A stretch of 64,000 bases of DNA. Origin: Micromonospora sp. HNM0581. Its GTDB lineage: Bacteria; Actinomycetota; Actinomycetes; Mycobacteriales; Micromonosporaceae. Where the stretch lies: the NCBI RefSeq assembly GCF_012726175.1, contig NZ_JAASAD010000002.1, forward strand, positions 1 to 64,000. Direction: 5' to 3'. The translations under genes were made by a program, and so were the position numbers. This document shows, in pieces, positions 44,146 to 53,699 of the stretch. Numbering within the stretch: the first letter of the stretch is position 1; every line of letters starts with the position of its first letter. The notes under the pieces are model-generated. The model did no database searches, was not told the origin of the DNA, and saw only the letters and a program-made list of their open reading frames with translations.

Positions 44146-45717
44146 TCAGCCGTTGGCGGCGACGTCGTCGATCAGGTGCAGCAGGGTACGGACCGGGACG
44201 CCGGTGCCGCCCTTGGACCAGTAACCGGTGGCCTCGCCCGGATGGTACGACGGGCCAGCGATGTCGATGTGCGCCCAGGCGACGTCGTCGGTGACGAACT
44301 CGCGCAGGAACACACCGCCCTGGAGCATGTGACCGGCCCGGTCCATGCCTGCGTTCACCTGCGAGATGTCGGCGACGTCGGAGTCCATACCCTTGCGCAC
44401 GTCATCCGGCAGCGGCATCGGCCAGGCGGGCTCGCCGACCGTGTCACCGGCGTCGCGGACCCGCTCGCACAGCTCCGCCGTGCCCATCACACCCGCGACC
44501 CGCTTGCCGAGTGCGACGACCTGACCACCGGTCAGGGTGGAGGTCTCGAAGAGGTAGTCGCAGCCGTCGGCGCAGGCCCGCGCCATCGCGTCACCGAGAA
44601 TCATCCGGCCTTCGGCGTCGGTGTTGAGCACCTCCACCTTCTTGCCGTTGAACATGGTGATCACGTCGCCGGGTCGGTACGCGGTCGCCGACGGCATGTT
44701 CTCGGCCATCGGCACGTAGCCGGTGACCGCCACCGGCGGCTTCAGCTCGGCCACCGCCAGCATGGTCGCGGCCACCGCCGCCGCGCCGGCCATGTCGGAC
44801 TTCATCTCCCACATGCCCTGCGCCGGCTTGATCGAGATGCCACCGGTGTCGAAGGTGATGCCCTTGCCGACCAGGGCGATCCGCTTACCGGTGCCGCCGC
44901 CGTCCGGGACGTAGGTCAGCTTGACCATCCGTGGCGGCGCCTCCGACCCCTGGCCGACGGCGGTGATGCCGCCGTATCCGCCTTCGCGCAGCGCGACCTC
45001 GTCGAGCACCTCCACTTCCAGGCCAGCCGCCCGACCCGCCTCGGCGACCGCGTCGGCGAAGCCCGGTGGACGCAGCTCGTTCGGGGCGATGTTCACCCAG
45101 TCACGGGTCCGCCGGACCGCACCGGCCACCGTCCGGGCGCGGGTCAGCTCGGCCTGCGCCGCCGCGTCCGCCGCGTCCGGAACAGCCACCAGCACCTCGG
45201 CCACCGGCTCACGGCGGTTCGGCTGCGGCCGGGTCTTGTACCCGGCGAAACGGTAACCGCCGAGCAGCGCCCCCTCGGCGACCGCGCGCAGCGCGGCATC
45301 GGCGTCGGCGTCGTCGGGAAGCGGCAGCGTCAGCGCCACCCGGGCCGCACCGGCCAGGGCCCGAACGGCGGCGCCCGCCGCCCGGCGCAGCGTCTCCGGG
45401 GCGGGTGCGGCACCGCTGGGCTCGGGACCGAGGCCGACGGCGGCGAGCACCGGCGCGGTGACCGTACCCAGCGTCGCCAATTTGATCACCTCGCCTGGGC
45501 CGCCGGTCGCACCGAGAAGGGCCAGCGTCTCGGTCAGCTTGCCGTCGAAGGCGGCGGCGATGCTCTCGGCGCCGCTGGCGAGCAGCAGGGTGCCGGCGGG
45601 GCCGCTGGTGGCGTCCTGCTCGCCGGTCGTACTGTGCAGGCCGATCACGATCGCGTCGACGGCTAGCTCGGCGGGGTCGGTGTCGACCAGGCTCAGGGTG
45701 GTACTGGGCGATGTCAC
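44146..45717 (-). CDS. pepA: leucyl aminopeptidase
   Basis: The 523-residue M17 enzyme releases N-terminal residues from peptides using two metal ions. Metal ligands lie in [27 protein letters not shown] and the signature [29 protein letters not shown] follows. GTG at 45717 with GGGAG eight bases upstream. It is divergent from gcvT. In the remembered mycobacterial order pepB lies next to the E2 gene, matching this position. Confidence 0.95.
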   Translation of the reverse strand: MTSPSTTLSLVDTDPAELAVDAIVIGLHSTTGEQDATSGPAGTLLLASGAESIAAAFDGKLTETLALLGATGGPGEVIKLATLGTVTAPVLAAVGLGPEPSGAAPAPETLRRAAGAAVRALAGAARVALTLPLPDDADADAALRAVAEGALLGGYRFAGYKTRPQPNRREPVAEVLVAVPDAADAAAQAELTRARTVAGAVRRTRDWVNIAPNELRPPGFADAVAEAGRAAGLEVEVLDEVALREGGYGGITAVGQGSEAPPRMVKLTYVPDGGGTGKRIALVGKGITFDTGGISIKPAQGMWEMKSDMAGAAAVAATMLAVAELKPPVAVTGYVPMAENMPSATAYRPGDVITMFNGKKVEVLNTDAEGRMILGDAMARACADGCDYLFETSTLTGGQVVALGKRVAGVMGTAELCERVRDAGDTVGEPAWPMPLPDDVRKGMDSDVADISQVNAGMDRAGHMLQGGVFLREFVTDDVAWAHIDIAGPSYHPGEATGYWSKGGTGVPVRTLLHLIDDVAANG

Positions 45718-45880
45718 GGAGGCTGCTCCCGGGCGGGCCGGGCCGGTCGCGTGGTGGCGTACCGGCGGTGGAGTTCCCCGACGGATGATTTACCCGCCGG
45801 ACGTCATTGCTGCCCCGCCGGTTGATCCGGCGGTCCCGCCGATGCTAACCAGCCCGCCGCGTGCCGGTAAGTTGCCACCC

Positions 45881-47005
45881 ATGACCGAGGTGACCACCGA
45901 CGCCGCCGCGACCCGGCTGCGTCGTTCTCCGCTGGCCGGCCGGCACACCGCGCTCGGCGCCAAGTTCGCTCCGTTCGGTGGCTGGGAGATGCCCCTGGAG
46001 TACGCCGGGGGTGGAGTGCTGCGCGAGCACACCGCGGTGCGAACGGGGGTCGGCGTGTTCGACGTGTCGCACCTGGGCAAGGTGCGGGTCACCGGGCCGG
46101 GGGCGGCGGAGTTCGTCAACGCCTGCCTCAGTAACGACCTGGGCCGCATCGGGCCAGGTCGGGCGCAGTACACCCTCTGCTGCGACGAGGCGACCGGTGG
46201 CGTGGTGGACGACATCATCGCCTACCTGCACGCCGACGACCACGTCTTCCTCGTTCCGAACGCGGCGAACAGTGCCGAGGTGGTGCGTCGGCTGCGCTCC
46301 GCCGCGCCACCGCAGGTCACGATCACCGACGAACACCAGGGGTATGCCGTACTGGCGGTGCAGGGGCCCCGGTCGGCAGAACTGCTGAGCGGGCTCGGCC
46401 TGCCCACCGGCCACGGGTACATGAGCTTCGCGCCGTCGGTGTTCGGCGATGTCGAGCTGACCGTGTGCCGGACCGGCTACACCGGCGAACTGGGCTACGA
46501 GCTGGTTGTTCCGGCCGGCGACGCGGCGACGGTGTGGGACGCGTTGTTCGCCGCCGAGCCGGCGCTGCGGGCGTGCGGCCTGGCCGCCCGGGACACGCTG
46601 CGCACCGAGATGGGGTATCCGTTGCACGGGCAGGACCTCTCGTTGGAGATCACGCCGGTGCAGGCCCGCACGGGTTGGGCGGTCGGCTGGGACAAGCCCG
46701 CCTTCTGGGGCCGCGACGCGCTGGTCGCGGAGAAGGCCACCGGCCCGGCGCGTACGCTTCGCGGTCTGGTCACCGCCGGCCGTGGCATTCCCCGCCCCGG
46801 CATGGCCGTGTACGCGGGCGACACCTGCGTCGGCACGGTGACCAGCGGCACCTTCAGCCCCACCCGCAAGCAGGGCATCGCCCTTGCGCTGATCGACACC
46901 GCACCCGCCGTACCCGACGGCACCGAACTGCACGTCGACATCCGCGACCGCCGCACGCCCGTCCACCTGACCCGACCCCCGTTCATCGACCCCTCCGTCA
47001 CATAG
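45881..47005 (+). CDS. gcvT: aminomethyltransferase (glycine cleavage T protein)
   Basis: GcvT (374 residues) moves the aminomethyl group from lipoyl-H protein to tetrahydrofolate, releasing ammonia. It has [46 protein letters not shown], the folate-binding loop [18 protein letters not shown] and the C-terminal [13 protein letters not shown] at 45881 is seven bases after TAAGTT with no ribosome site (leaderless). The H and P proteins are not in this window. It depends on lipoate made by LipA/LipB nearby. Confidence 0.95.
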   Translation: MTEVTTDAAATRLRRSPLAGRHTALGAKFAPFGGWEMPLEYAGGGVLREHTAVRTGVGVFDVSHLGKVRVTGPGAAEFVNACLSNDLGRIGPGRAQYTLCCDEATGGVVDDIIAYLHADDHVFLVPNAANSAEVVRRLRSAAPPQVTITDEHQGYAVLAVQGPRSAELLSGLGLPTGHGYMSFAPSVFGDVELTVCRTGYTGELGYELVVPAGDAATVWDALFAAEPALRACGLAARDTLRTEMGYPLHGQDLSLEITPVQARTGWAVGWDKPAFWGRDALVAEKATGPARTLRGLVTAGRGIPRPGMAVYAGDTCVGTVTSGTFSPTRKQGIALALIDTAPAVPDGTELHVDIRDRRTPVHLTRPPFIDPSVT

Positions 47006-47033
47006 CCGCCAACCTGACGGTCAACTAGTGGGG
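47006..47033. repeat. single arm of the palindromic repeat family
   Basis: CCGCCAACCTGACGGTCAAC (47006-47025) with TAGTGGGG matches the right arm and flank of the copy at 40235-40262 apart from five or six substitutions. It overlaps the end of the converging gene at 47025, directly after the gcvT stop. Confidence 0.55.
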
Positions 47034-48314
47034 AGGCGGTTGACCGGCGTCGAGGACGGCCTGGGTCCAGCCACCCTCGATGACGCCGCCGGCGTCCAGC
47101 ACAGCCCAGTCGACGACGTCGGCGGTCTCGACCACGACGGGGGAACCGATGCGCACCGTGGGGTCGCTGCTGGCGTCGTTGGCGCTGGCACCGACGATCC
47201 GGTCCGGGGAATCCCAGTCGGTCACGCCGGCCCAGAGGTACTCCGGGCCGTCGTCGCCCGGCAGCCCGTACTTGACCACCAGCTGCGTCTCCGGCGGCAG
47301 ACGACCGGCGCGGAACCGGGCCCGGATGCCCGCCAGCCCGGCGCGGGCGGTGGTGATCGCCCGGCTCATCGCGTCACCCGAGCGGGCGTAGCGCACGTCG
47401 GGCTGGATCCCTGAGAAAAGGGTGGCGCAGGCGTTGGCGAAGTAACGTCCGGCCGGCCCCGGGTGCCCGGCCGGAGGGCGCAGGCTGAGGAAGGAGTCGG
47501 CCTCCAGGTCGGTGGCCGGGTCCAGTTCCAGGCGCAGCAACACCGGCGCGGTCGCACCGTGCTGCTCCGGATTGCCGTACGCCACCGCGATGTCGTGCCC
47601 GGTCACCGTGGCCAGCACCGGTAGCTGCACGAACGCCGGGACCTCCTCGCCGGCCAGCCCGTCGGTCCAGTCCCGCAGCAGGCGCCGGGCGGCACCGGTC
47701 ATCACCGCGCCCCAGGCCCGGGTGAGATGGTCGGGCACCCCCTGGGCCTGCAACTCCAGCAGACCGAAGCGGCGCAGCCCCTTGGTGGTGAACCACAGCC
47801 CCTCGGCGTCCGACGAGTAGGGCACCAGTACCCAGTCGACCAGCCGAACCCGGCCCTGCTCGTCGGGTAGCGAGCGCAACGCCGCGGCCGGGTCCAGGAA
47901 CTGCAGGCCGAAGACGTCCACCACGTCGCCACCGACGGTCTCGGCGACCGCTGCGGCCACCGCCCGGGCAGCCCACTCGTGGGCCGGCGGCCAGCCCGGT
48001 CGGTAGTCCGCCTGCACCACCACCAGGTGCGTCGCCGCGGCCAGCCGGTCCAGTTGTGCCTCGCTGGCCCCGAACGCGGTGAGCAGGTCCGGCGGCAGCT
48101 CGGGAAACTCGCCCACGGGACGGATGTCGACGCTCATCAGCGGACTGTCGAGCATCTGCCGGGCCAACCCGTACACCGGCTCGGCGAGCCGGCCGGCCAA
48201 CGCCTGGACGGCCGTCCGGGCGGTCTTCGACGGCAGCCCCGCCGTCGGCACCAGATAGGTCGCGCTCAGCGACTCCGGAACCGGAACGGGCAGGAAATCG
48301 TCGGTGATGAGCAT
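47025..48314 (-). CDS. conserved protein with DUF2314-like C-terminus
   Basis: A 429-residue soluble protein without known catalytic motif. The first 300 residues contain HLVVVQADYRPGWPPAHEWA and DVFGLQFLDPAAALRSLPD, a pattern seen in DUF4026-like bacterial proteins; the last 90 (VVKYGLPGDDGPEYLWAGVT, RIVGASANDASSDPTVRIGS) resemble DUF2314. GGGAG precedes the ATG by five bases. It lies downstream of cobS on the same strand, 68 bases away, but has no obvious link to cobalamin. Confidence 0.6.
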   Translation of the reverse strand: MLITDDFLPVPVPESLSATYLVPTAGLPSKTARTAVQALAGRLAEPVYGLARQMLDSPLMSVDIRPVGEFPELPPDLLTAFGASEAQLDRLAAATHLVVVQADYRPGWPPAHEWAARAVAAAVAETVGGDVVDVFGLQFLDPAAALRSLPDEQGRVRLVDWVLVPYSSDAEGLWFTTKGLRRFGLLELQAQGVPDHLTRAWGAVMTGAARRLLRDWTDGLAGEEVPAFVQLPVLATVTGHDIAVAYGNPEQHGATAPVLLRLELDPATDLEADSFLSLRPPAGHPGPAGRYFANACATLFSGIQPDVRYARSGDAMSRAITTARAGLAGIRARFRAGRLPPETQLVVKYGLPGDDGPEYLWAGVTDWDSPDRIVGASANDASSDPTVRIGSPVVVETADVVDWAVLDAGGVIEGGWTQAVLDAGQPPPH

Positions 48315-48382
48315 GTCGTCTCCCGGGATGGCCGCGCCGGTGCTGTCGTCGCAGGTACGCTACCCGGCGCCGGGCCCCCGCC

Positions 48383-49156
48383 TCAGGTGGACAGCACCAG
48401 TCCCAGGTAGACCAGCGTGGTGACCAGCTCGACTGCCGCGCCGAGCACGTCCCCGGTGATCCCACCGATGCGGCGAACCACATGCCGTAGCAGCCCGGCC
48501 GCGACGGCGAGCGCGGCCAGGACGACAAGCGGACCCTGCCACGGCCGTTGCGGCACCGCCGCGACCGCCAGCAGCACGACGGCGACGGTGACGGCGGCCA
48601 GCGCGACCGGACCGACACTACCGGCGACAAGCGCACCCAGCCCCTCCGGACGCGCCGCCGGCACACCGCGTCGGCAGGCAAGCGTCACCCCGAGCCGCCC
48701 CGCCGCGGTGGCCGTCAGCACCGCGACGAACACCGCAGGGCCGGGCCCGTCCACCAGCGCGGCCAGCGCGGCGGTCTGCACCAGCAGGACGAGCACCAGG
48801 GCGACCACGCCGAAGGGCCCCACGTCGGGCCTCTTCATGATTTCCAGAGCGGCCGGCCCACGTCGGTAGGACCCGAGCGCGTCCACGGTGTCGGCCAACC
48901 CGTCCAGATGCAGCCCACGGGTGAGCAGGGCGGCTGCCGTGACGGTCAGACCGGCGGCGACCAGAGGTGTGGTGGCAGCGTCCAGTAGCAGCAGCACGCC
49001 GGCCAGCGGTACGCCGAGCAACGCGCCGACCGCCGGGGCGAGTGTCATCGCCGTACCGGCGGTGGACCGGTCGACCCGGCCGACGCGTACCGGCAGGATG
49101 GTTAGGGTGGTCAGCGCCAGCCGCGCTCCGTCGCCGAGCCGAGGCTCAGCCGGCAC
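48383..49156 (-). CDS. cobS: adenosylcobinamide-GDP ribazoletransferase (cobalamin synthase)
   Basis: CobS (257 residues) is the membrane enzyme joining alpha-ribazole to GDP-cobinamide in the last assembly steps of B12. It has six or seven hydrophobic segments, the acidic motif GLHLDGLADTVDALGS and KRPDVGPFGV. GTG at 49156 lies inside the end of the cobU-cobT gene (11-base overlap), so the two are translated together. Confidence 0.92.
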   Translation of the reverse strand: MPAEPRLGDGARLALTTLTILPVRVGRVDRSTAGTAMTLAPAVGALLGVPLAGVLLLLDAATTPLVAAGLTVTAAALLTRGLHLDGLADTVDALGSYRRGPAALEIMKRPDVGPFGVVALVLVLLVQTAALAALVDGPGPAVFVAVLTATAAGRLGVTLACRRGVPAARPEGLGALVAGSVGPVALAAVTVAVVLLAVAAVPQRPWQGPLVVLAALAVAAGLLRHVVRRIGGITGDVLGAAVELVTTLVYLGLVLST

Positions 49157-50966
49157 GGGCGGCGGAGGTCTCCGCCGGCTCGCCGGCCGGCGTGGTGGTG
49201 GACGGGTCGGGGCGGGAGGGCAACGCGGCAGCCAATGCCAGCGCCGAGCGCAGCAGCGGCAGGACGGCTAGCGCATTGGCCCCCTCGCCGAGGTCGAGCC
49301 GCAGCCGGATCAGCGGATCCAGGCCGAGCACGTCGGCGGCCAGCCGGACGGCCGGATGCCCACCGTCGTCAGCCAACAGACACCAGTGCCGGGCCTGGCC
49401 GGCCAGGTCCCGGCTGATCAGCCCGGCGGCCACCCCGACCGGTCCGTCCAGCAGCACCGGAAGCCGGCGGGCGGTCGCACCCAGCAGGATGCCGGTGGCG
49501 ACGGCGAAATCCCCGCCACCCAGCTCGGCGAGCACGTCGATCGCGCTGCGGGGGGAACGACGAGTGCGGTGCAGCGCGTCACGGACCGCCGCGCAGCGGG
49601 CCATCCAGGCCACGTCGTCGATTTCGCCGTCGGCGGTGACGACCCGGGCCAGCACCGCTGGCGGCTCGGCGCCGGCGGTGGCGGCCAGCACCGCCGCAGC
49701 CGCGGCCTCGCTGCCGGCGCCGCACGCGGCCAGCACCAGCAGTTCCACGCCGGCATCCGCCGCCTCCTCGGCCAGCCGCCAGCCGTAGCGCAGGGCCGAC
49801 TGCACCTGCTCGGGACGCAGCGCCGGACCGTGTTCGATCGGCGCGGCGGCCGGGGCGTCCACCACCTGGAGGCTGGCTCCGCTCTCGGCGGCCAGCCGGG
49901 CGAGTACGCCCTGCCCCGCGCTGGCCTGCCCGGCCCGGCGGGCAGATTCACCGGCCACCGTTCCGGCGGCGACTCCGCCGGCGTGATCGCCGTGCACCAG
50001 CAGCACCCGTACCGACCGCCAGGGTGTCGGGGTCGGGGTGCCCTGGGTGGCGGCGGCGAACGAGAGCACCTGCTCCAGCGCGCCGAGCCCGTTGCCGGGT
50101 ACGTCCAGGCCGGACAGCCGGTCGACGGCCTGCGGTCCGGTGTACTCGTCGGGCATGGGCAGTTCCATGCCGGGCTGGATGACCAGGCCCGTCGCGGCCA
50201 CCGGAAGTGCCATGGTCGGTGCGGTCCAGCCGGTGCCGGTGCTTTCGGCGGCGGGCTCGGTGGGCACCTGCGGGTCGGTCACCGGCGGCGAACCGGGCAG
50301 CGGGGCACCGCTGGAGGTGACCCGCGGTTCGCCGGCCGGCCCGGCCTGGGCGGGCACGGTGGCGCTGGGCGCCGGCGGGACAGCGCCGGCCGGTGGTGAG
50401 TCGGCGGATGGGGGTCGGCTGGCGGCAGGCTTCAACCGGCACGGCTGACCGGCGACCACCAGGACCACCGTGTCGCACACGTCCGCGACGGCGCGGTTGA
50501 CCGCGCCGAGCGCGTCGGTGAACGCCCGGCCCAGCGGTGTGGTGGGCACCAGGGACAGCCCGACCTCGGGGCTGACCAGCACCAGCCGCGCGGCGCAGGA
50601 CCGCACGGCGGTGGCCAGTTCGTCGATGGTGGCGGTGTCGTCGGCCGGCTGGTGAGCCGGGTCGAGCAGGACCGTCACCCAACCGCCGAGGTCGTCGACG
50701 AGCAGGGTGTCCTCCGGCCGGGCGGTGGAGATCACGTCGGCGAGGCGACGCGGGTCGACCGCGGTCTCCTCCGTGCTCCAGGTCGCTGGCCGGCGGGCGC
50801 GGTGCGCGGCGAGACGCGCGGCCCACTCGGGGTCGTCACCCTGGTCGGCGGCGGTGGCCAGGTAGCGGACCGTGGGCGCGTCGGCGACCAGGGACTCGGC
50901 GAACTCCGACTTGCCGGACCGGATGCCACCGAGGACCAGAAGCGTGTTCCACCCGTCTAGGGACAT
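49146..50966 (-). CDS. CobU-CobT fusion protein
   Basis: A 606-residue two-domain protein. Residues 1-185 are CobU (adenosylcobinamide kinase/GTP guanylyltransferase) with P-loop LVLGGIRSGKS at 10-20 and VSPEVGLSLVP. After a 75-residue Pro/Ala linker, residues about 260-606 are CobT (nicotinate-nucleotide-dimethylbenzimidazole phosphoribosyltransferase) with DHAGGVAAG, LAACGAGSEAA, ELGGGDFAVATGILLGA and RLDLGEGANAL, holding the catalytic Glu. It would supply both substrates of CobS. ATG at 50966 is seven bases after TAAGGT without a ribosome site. Confidence 0.9.
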   Translation of the reverse strand: MSLDGWNTLLVLGGIRSGKSEFAESLVADAPTVRYLATAADQGDDPEWAARLAAHRARRPATWSTEETAVDPRRLADVISTARPEDTLLVDDLGGWVTVLLDPAHQPADDTATIDELATAVRSCAARLVLVSPEVGLSLVPTTPLGRAFTDALGAVNRAVADVCDTVVLVVAGQPCRLKPAASRPPSADSPPAGAVPPAPSATVPAQAGPAGEPRVTSSGAPLPGSPPVTDPQVPTEPAAESTGTGWTAPTMALPVAATGLVIQPGMELPMPDEYTGPQAVDRLSGLDVPGNGLGALEQVLSFAAATQGTPTPTPWRSVRVLLVHGDHAGGVAAGTVAGESARRAGQASAGQGVLARLAAESGASLQVVDAPAAAPIEHGPALRPEQVQSALRYGWRLAEEAADAGVELLVLAACGAGSEAAAAAVLAATAGAEPPAVLARVVTADGEIDDVAWMARCAAVRDALHRTRRSPRSAIDVLAELGGGDFAVATGILLGATARRLPVLLDGPVGVAAGLISRDLAGQARHWCLLADDGGHPAVRLAADVLGLDPLIRLRLDLGEGANALAVLPLLRSALALAAALPSRPDPSTTTPAGEPAETSAARAG

Positions 50967-51043
50967 GCTGCGTACCTTACGTCCAGCGCCGTGGCCGGGG
51001 CATCGCAGGTGCGGACACCGTACCGCCGCCCCGGCAGGCGCGG

Positions 51044-51250
51044 TCAGCGCCGCTCGGGGGCCTGGTACAGGAAGTCGTTGGGGTTGACGTTCGCCGGTTT
51101 CGGATCCTCCTGCCAGGCGCCTTCACCAGGGCGGGCCTGCAGGGCGTCGATCAGTTCCGCCCGGTCCATCTCCCGGGCCCCGTCGATTCCGCCGCGTACC
51201 GCGATGTCGCGCAGTTCCGCCGTGTCCATCTGCGGGATCGGTGTCGTCAT
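51044..51250 (-). CDS. small Rho-N/SAP-like protein
   Basis: A 68-residue acidic protein. MDTAELRDIAVRGGIDGARE and MDRAELIDALQ resemble the Rho N-terminal/SAP helix-extended-helix that binds nucleic acid; the tail is Pro/Asn-rich. GGAGG is five bases before ATG. Function unknown. Divergent from the gene at 51494 across a region containing a 15-base C tract. Confidence 0.6.
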   Translation of the reverse strand: MTTPIPQMDTAELRDIAVRGGIDGAREMDRAELIDALQARPGEGAWQEDPKPANVNPNDFLYQAPERR

Positions 51251-51364
51251 CGTCGCCTCCTGCGTGTGTGCCGGACTGCGTGTCGGACTCCGCAAGGACA
51301 TACCCGGTCACGGCAGCATCAGTCGCACCCGCACGGCAGAGCCGGTGGCGTTGGCGGCCCCGCT

Positions 51365-51379
51365 CCCCCCCCCCCCCCC
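51365..51379 (+). repeat. homopolymer of 15 cytosines
   Basis: A run of 15 C lies in the divergent region, 114 bases before the ATG at 51494. It is outside the called genes. Such tracts slip easily and are also prone to sequencing error. Confidence 0.85.
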
Positions 51380-51493
51380 GTGACCGGTACCGGCAGTGGA
51401 TCGACGCCCGTGGCCCGGCCGGCGGCGCTGCGGTACGACTACGCTGGCGAAGGTCCGCCCCAAGGGGCAGCAGCGGCGAGGGGAGACGCGCAC

Positions 51494-51694
51494 ATGGCGT
51501 GGAGCTGGCGGTACGAGGGCGCGAACGGCGAGTCGGTCGACGGCCCGGTCGAGTCGTTCGGTAGCCAGGCGGATGCCGAGTCGTGGATCGGTCAAAGCTG
51601 GCGGGAACTCGCCACGTCCGGCGTCACCTCGGTCGCGCTCCTCGAAGACGATCGGGTGGAGTACCGGATGAGTCTGCTGCCCGTGGCGGAGTGA
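51494..51694 (+). CDS. small conserved actinobacterial protein
   Basis: A 66-residue protein: MAWSWRYEGANGESV, VESFGSQADAESWIGQSWRE, VTSVALLEDDRVEYRMSL. Small acidic proteins starting MAWSWRYE are common in actinobacteria, with no assigned function. GGGGAG is eight bases upstream. Its TGA overlaps the ATG of the M50 protease gene (51692-51696), suggesting coupled expression. Confidence 0.7.
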   Translation: MAWSWRYEGANGESVDGPVESFGSQADAESWIGQSWRELATSGVTSVALLEDDRVEYRMSLLPVAE

Positions 51695-52485
51695 TGACAC
51701 CGAGGGACGCCGAGTCGCTGGTGCTCGGGGTGCCCCGGGCCGCCTTCCGGCCCAGCCCGGTCTTCCTGGCGCTCGTCGCACTGCTGGTGGCGAGCGCCGT
51801 GTCGACCTGGCAGGGCATCGGCAACGTCCGGCTCGCCGTGTTCGGGTTCGTCGTCTCCGGTTGGCTGGTCTCGCTCTGCCTGCACGAGTACGCCCACGCC
51901 GTGGTGGCGTACCGCAGCGGCGACCGGGGGGTGGCCCACCGCGGTTACCTCACGTTGAACCCGCTGAAGTACAGCCACCCGCTGCTGTCGATCGCGCTGC
52001 CGGTGGTGGTGGTGCTGCTCGGCGGCATCGGCCTGCCCGGCGGTGCGGTCTGGGTGGACCGGCATGTCATCCCCGGGCGGTTGCGGCACACTCTGGTCAG
52101 CCTCGCCGGACCGGCCACCAACGTCCTGTTCGCGCTCGTCCTGGTGGTGGTGCTGCGGTCCGGTGCGAGCGGCGGCGGGCCGGTGGAATTCTGGGCGGCG
52201 GTGGCGCTGCTGGCGTTCCTCCAGGTCACCGCGAGCCTGCTGAACCTGCTGCCGGTGCCGGGGCTCGACGGCGGGAACATGATCCAGCCATGGCTGACCG
52301 CGCCGTACCGGCGCATGTACGACCTTTTCGCGCCGTACGGGTTCATCTTGCTCTTCGCGTTGCTGTGGAACCCGACGATCGGCGGCTGGTTCTTCACCGC
52401 CGTCTTCGCCATCGGCGACCTGCTCGGCCTGCCCCCATGGCTCTACGCGACCGGGCTCGACCTGATTCGCTTCTGGCAGGGCTGA
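51694..52485 (+). CDS. site-2-protease-like M50 metallopeptidase
   Basis: A 263-residue membrane protease with six or so helices. The zinc motif HEYAH is at residues 64-68 in the second helix and the third ligand lies in NLLPVPGLDGGN near residue 190. Such proteins cut membrane-bound substrates such as anti-sigma factors, but no substrate gene is adjacent. It matches the compact actinobacterial S2P-like group lacking a PDZ domain. Coupled to the preceding small gene by TGATG. Confidence 0.87.
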   Translation: MTPRDAESLVLGVPRAAFRPSPVFLALVALLVASAVSTWQGIGNVRLAVFGFVVSGWLVSLCLHEYAHAVVAYRSGDRGVAHRGYLTLNPLKYSHPLLSIALPVVVVLLGGIGLPGGAVWVDRHVIPGRLRHTLVSLAGPATNVLFALVLVVVLRSGASGGGPVEFWAAVALLAFLQVTASLLNLLPVPGLDGGNMIQPWLTAPYRRMYDLFAPYGFILLFALLWNPTIGGWFFTAVFAIGDLLGLPPWLYATGLDLIRFWQG

Positions 52486-52503
52486 GCACCGGGGCGAGGC
52501 CCC

Positions 52504-52534
52504 GCCCGGCCGGCGTACGGCACGTCGGCCGGGC
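52504..52534. terminator. bidirectional terminator between convergent genes
   Basis: GCCCGGCCG (52504-52512) pairs with CGGCCGGGC (52526-52534) around a 13-base loop, between the M50 gene and the aldo/keto reductase gene. Confidence 0.65.
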
Positions 52535-52542
52535 AGGATGGG

Positions 52543-53541
52543 TCAGGGTCGCTCGGCCGGTGACTCGGTTCGCGCCGGGTCCCGCTCGGTCACCGGTTCG
52601 ACGATCTCGTCGATTGCCTTGAGCAGGCCGGCGTCGAGCTTAACCCCGGCCGCCTTGACGTTGTCGTGGACCTGCTCGGGGCGGGAGGCCCCGATGATGG
52701 CCGACGACACGTTGGGGTTCTGCAGCACCCAGGCGACGGCCAGCTGGGGCATGCTCAGCCCGGCCTGCTCGGCCAGCGGCTTGAGCTGCTGCACCCGGGT
52801 CAGCACGTCGTCGGTCAGCCACTTGGCGATGAAGCCGGCACCGGACTTGTCGTCGGTGGCCCGGGAGCCGGCCGGCGGTGGTTGGCCGGGCAGGTACTTA
52901 CCGGAGAGCACCCCCTGGGCCATCGGCGACCAGACGATCTGACCGAGGCCCAGCTCCTCGCAGGTGGGCACGACCTCGCTCTCGATGACCCGCCAGAGCA
53001 TCGAGTACTGAGGCTGGCTGGACACCAGCGGGATGCGTAGGTCACGGGCGAGACCGTGCGCCTCGCGGATCTGCGACGCCTTCCACTCGGACACGCCGAT
53101 GTAGTGGGCCTTGCCGGAGTGCACGACGTCGGCGAACGCCTCCATCGTCTCTTCCAACGGGGTGCTGTAGTCGTACCGGTGGGCCTGGTAAAGGTCCACG
53201 TAGTCGGTACGCAGCCGGCGCAGCGATCCGTTGATCGACTCCATGATGTGCTTACGGGACAGGCCCCGGTCGTTGCGGCCCGGACCGGTGGGCCAGTACA
53301 CCTTGGTGAAAATCTCCAGGCCTTCGCGCCGCTCCTGCTGGAGCGCCCGGCCCAGGACGTCCTCGGCGCGGGTGCCGGCGTACACATCGGCGGTGTCGAA
53401 GGTGGTGATGCCGGCGTCGAGGGCGGCTCGTACACAGGCGAACGCCGCTTCCTCCTCCACCTGCGAACCATGGGTGATCCAGTTGCCGTACGAGATCTCA
53501 CTGACCATGAGGCCGGAGCGGCCCAGGTGTCGGAATTCCAT
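52543..53541 (-). CDS. aldo/keto reductase, potassium-channel-beta-subunit-like
   Basis: A 332-residue NADPH-dependent reductase with a TIM-barrel pattern: FRHLGRSGLMVSEISYGNWI, FDTADVYAG with catalytic Asp and Tyr, FTKVYW with Lys, YQAHRYD with His, and VSSAIIGASRPEQV in the cofactor region. It resembles the AKR6/Kv-beta group; the natural substrate is unknown. ATG at 53541 is six bases after TAGGGT with no ribosome site, so leaderless. Confidence 0.9.
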   Translation of the reverse strand: MEFRHLGRSGLMVSEISYGNWITHGSQVEEEAAFACVRAALDAGITTFDTADVYAGTRAEDVLGRALQQERREGLEIFTKVYWPTGPGRNDRGLSRKHIMESINGSLRRLRTDYVDLYQAHRYDYSTPLEETMEAFADVVHSGKAHYIGVSEWKASQIREAHGLARDLRIPLVSSQPQYSMLWRVIESEVVPTCEELGLGQIVWSPMAQGVLSGKYLPGQPPPAGSRATDDKSGAGFIAKWLTDDVLTRVQQLKPLAEQAGLSMPQLAVAWVLQNPNVSSAIIGASRPEQVHDNVKAAGVKLDAGLLKAIDEIVEPVTERDPARTESPAERP

Positions 53542-53699
53542 GCTCCGACCCTAGCCCGCCCGGTCGCATCAGGCAGGTGGGCGGGTCATCAGCCAGCGTC
53601 GGCAGGCCGTGCGGACCGGGCCGGGTCGCCGCCGACGGTGCCGGCCCACCGCCACCCTCGGTGCGATGGCGATGGCGATGGCCCGCGCCGGTCGCCGCC

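Noticed and set aside
45718..45880. Glycine riboswitch before gcvT
   Set aside because: The gene looks leaderless with a -10 seven bases before ATG, leaving no room for a leader RNA, and no aptamer pattern is seen.
50967..51043. Cobalamin riboswitch before cobU-cobT
   Set aside because: Only 77 bases lie before the next gene, the start looks leaderless and no B12-box-like sequence is visible.
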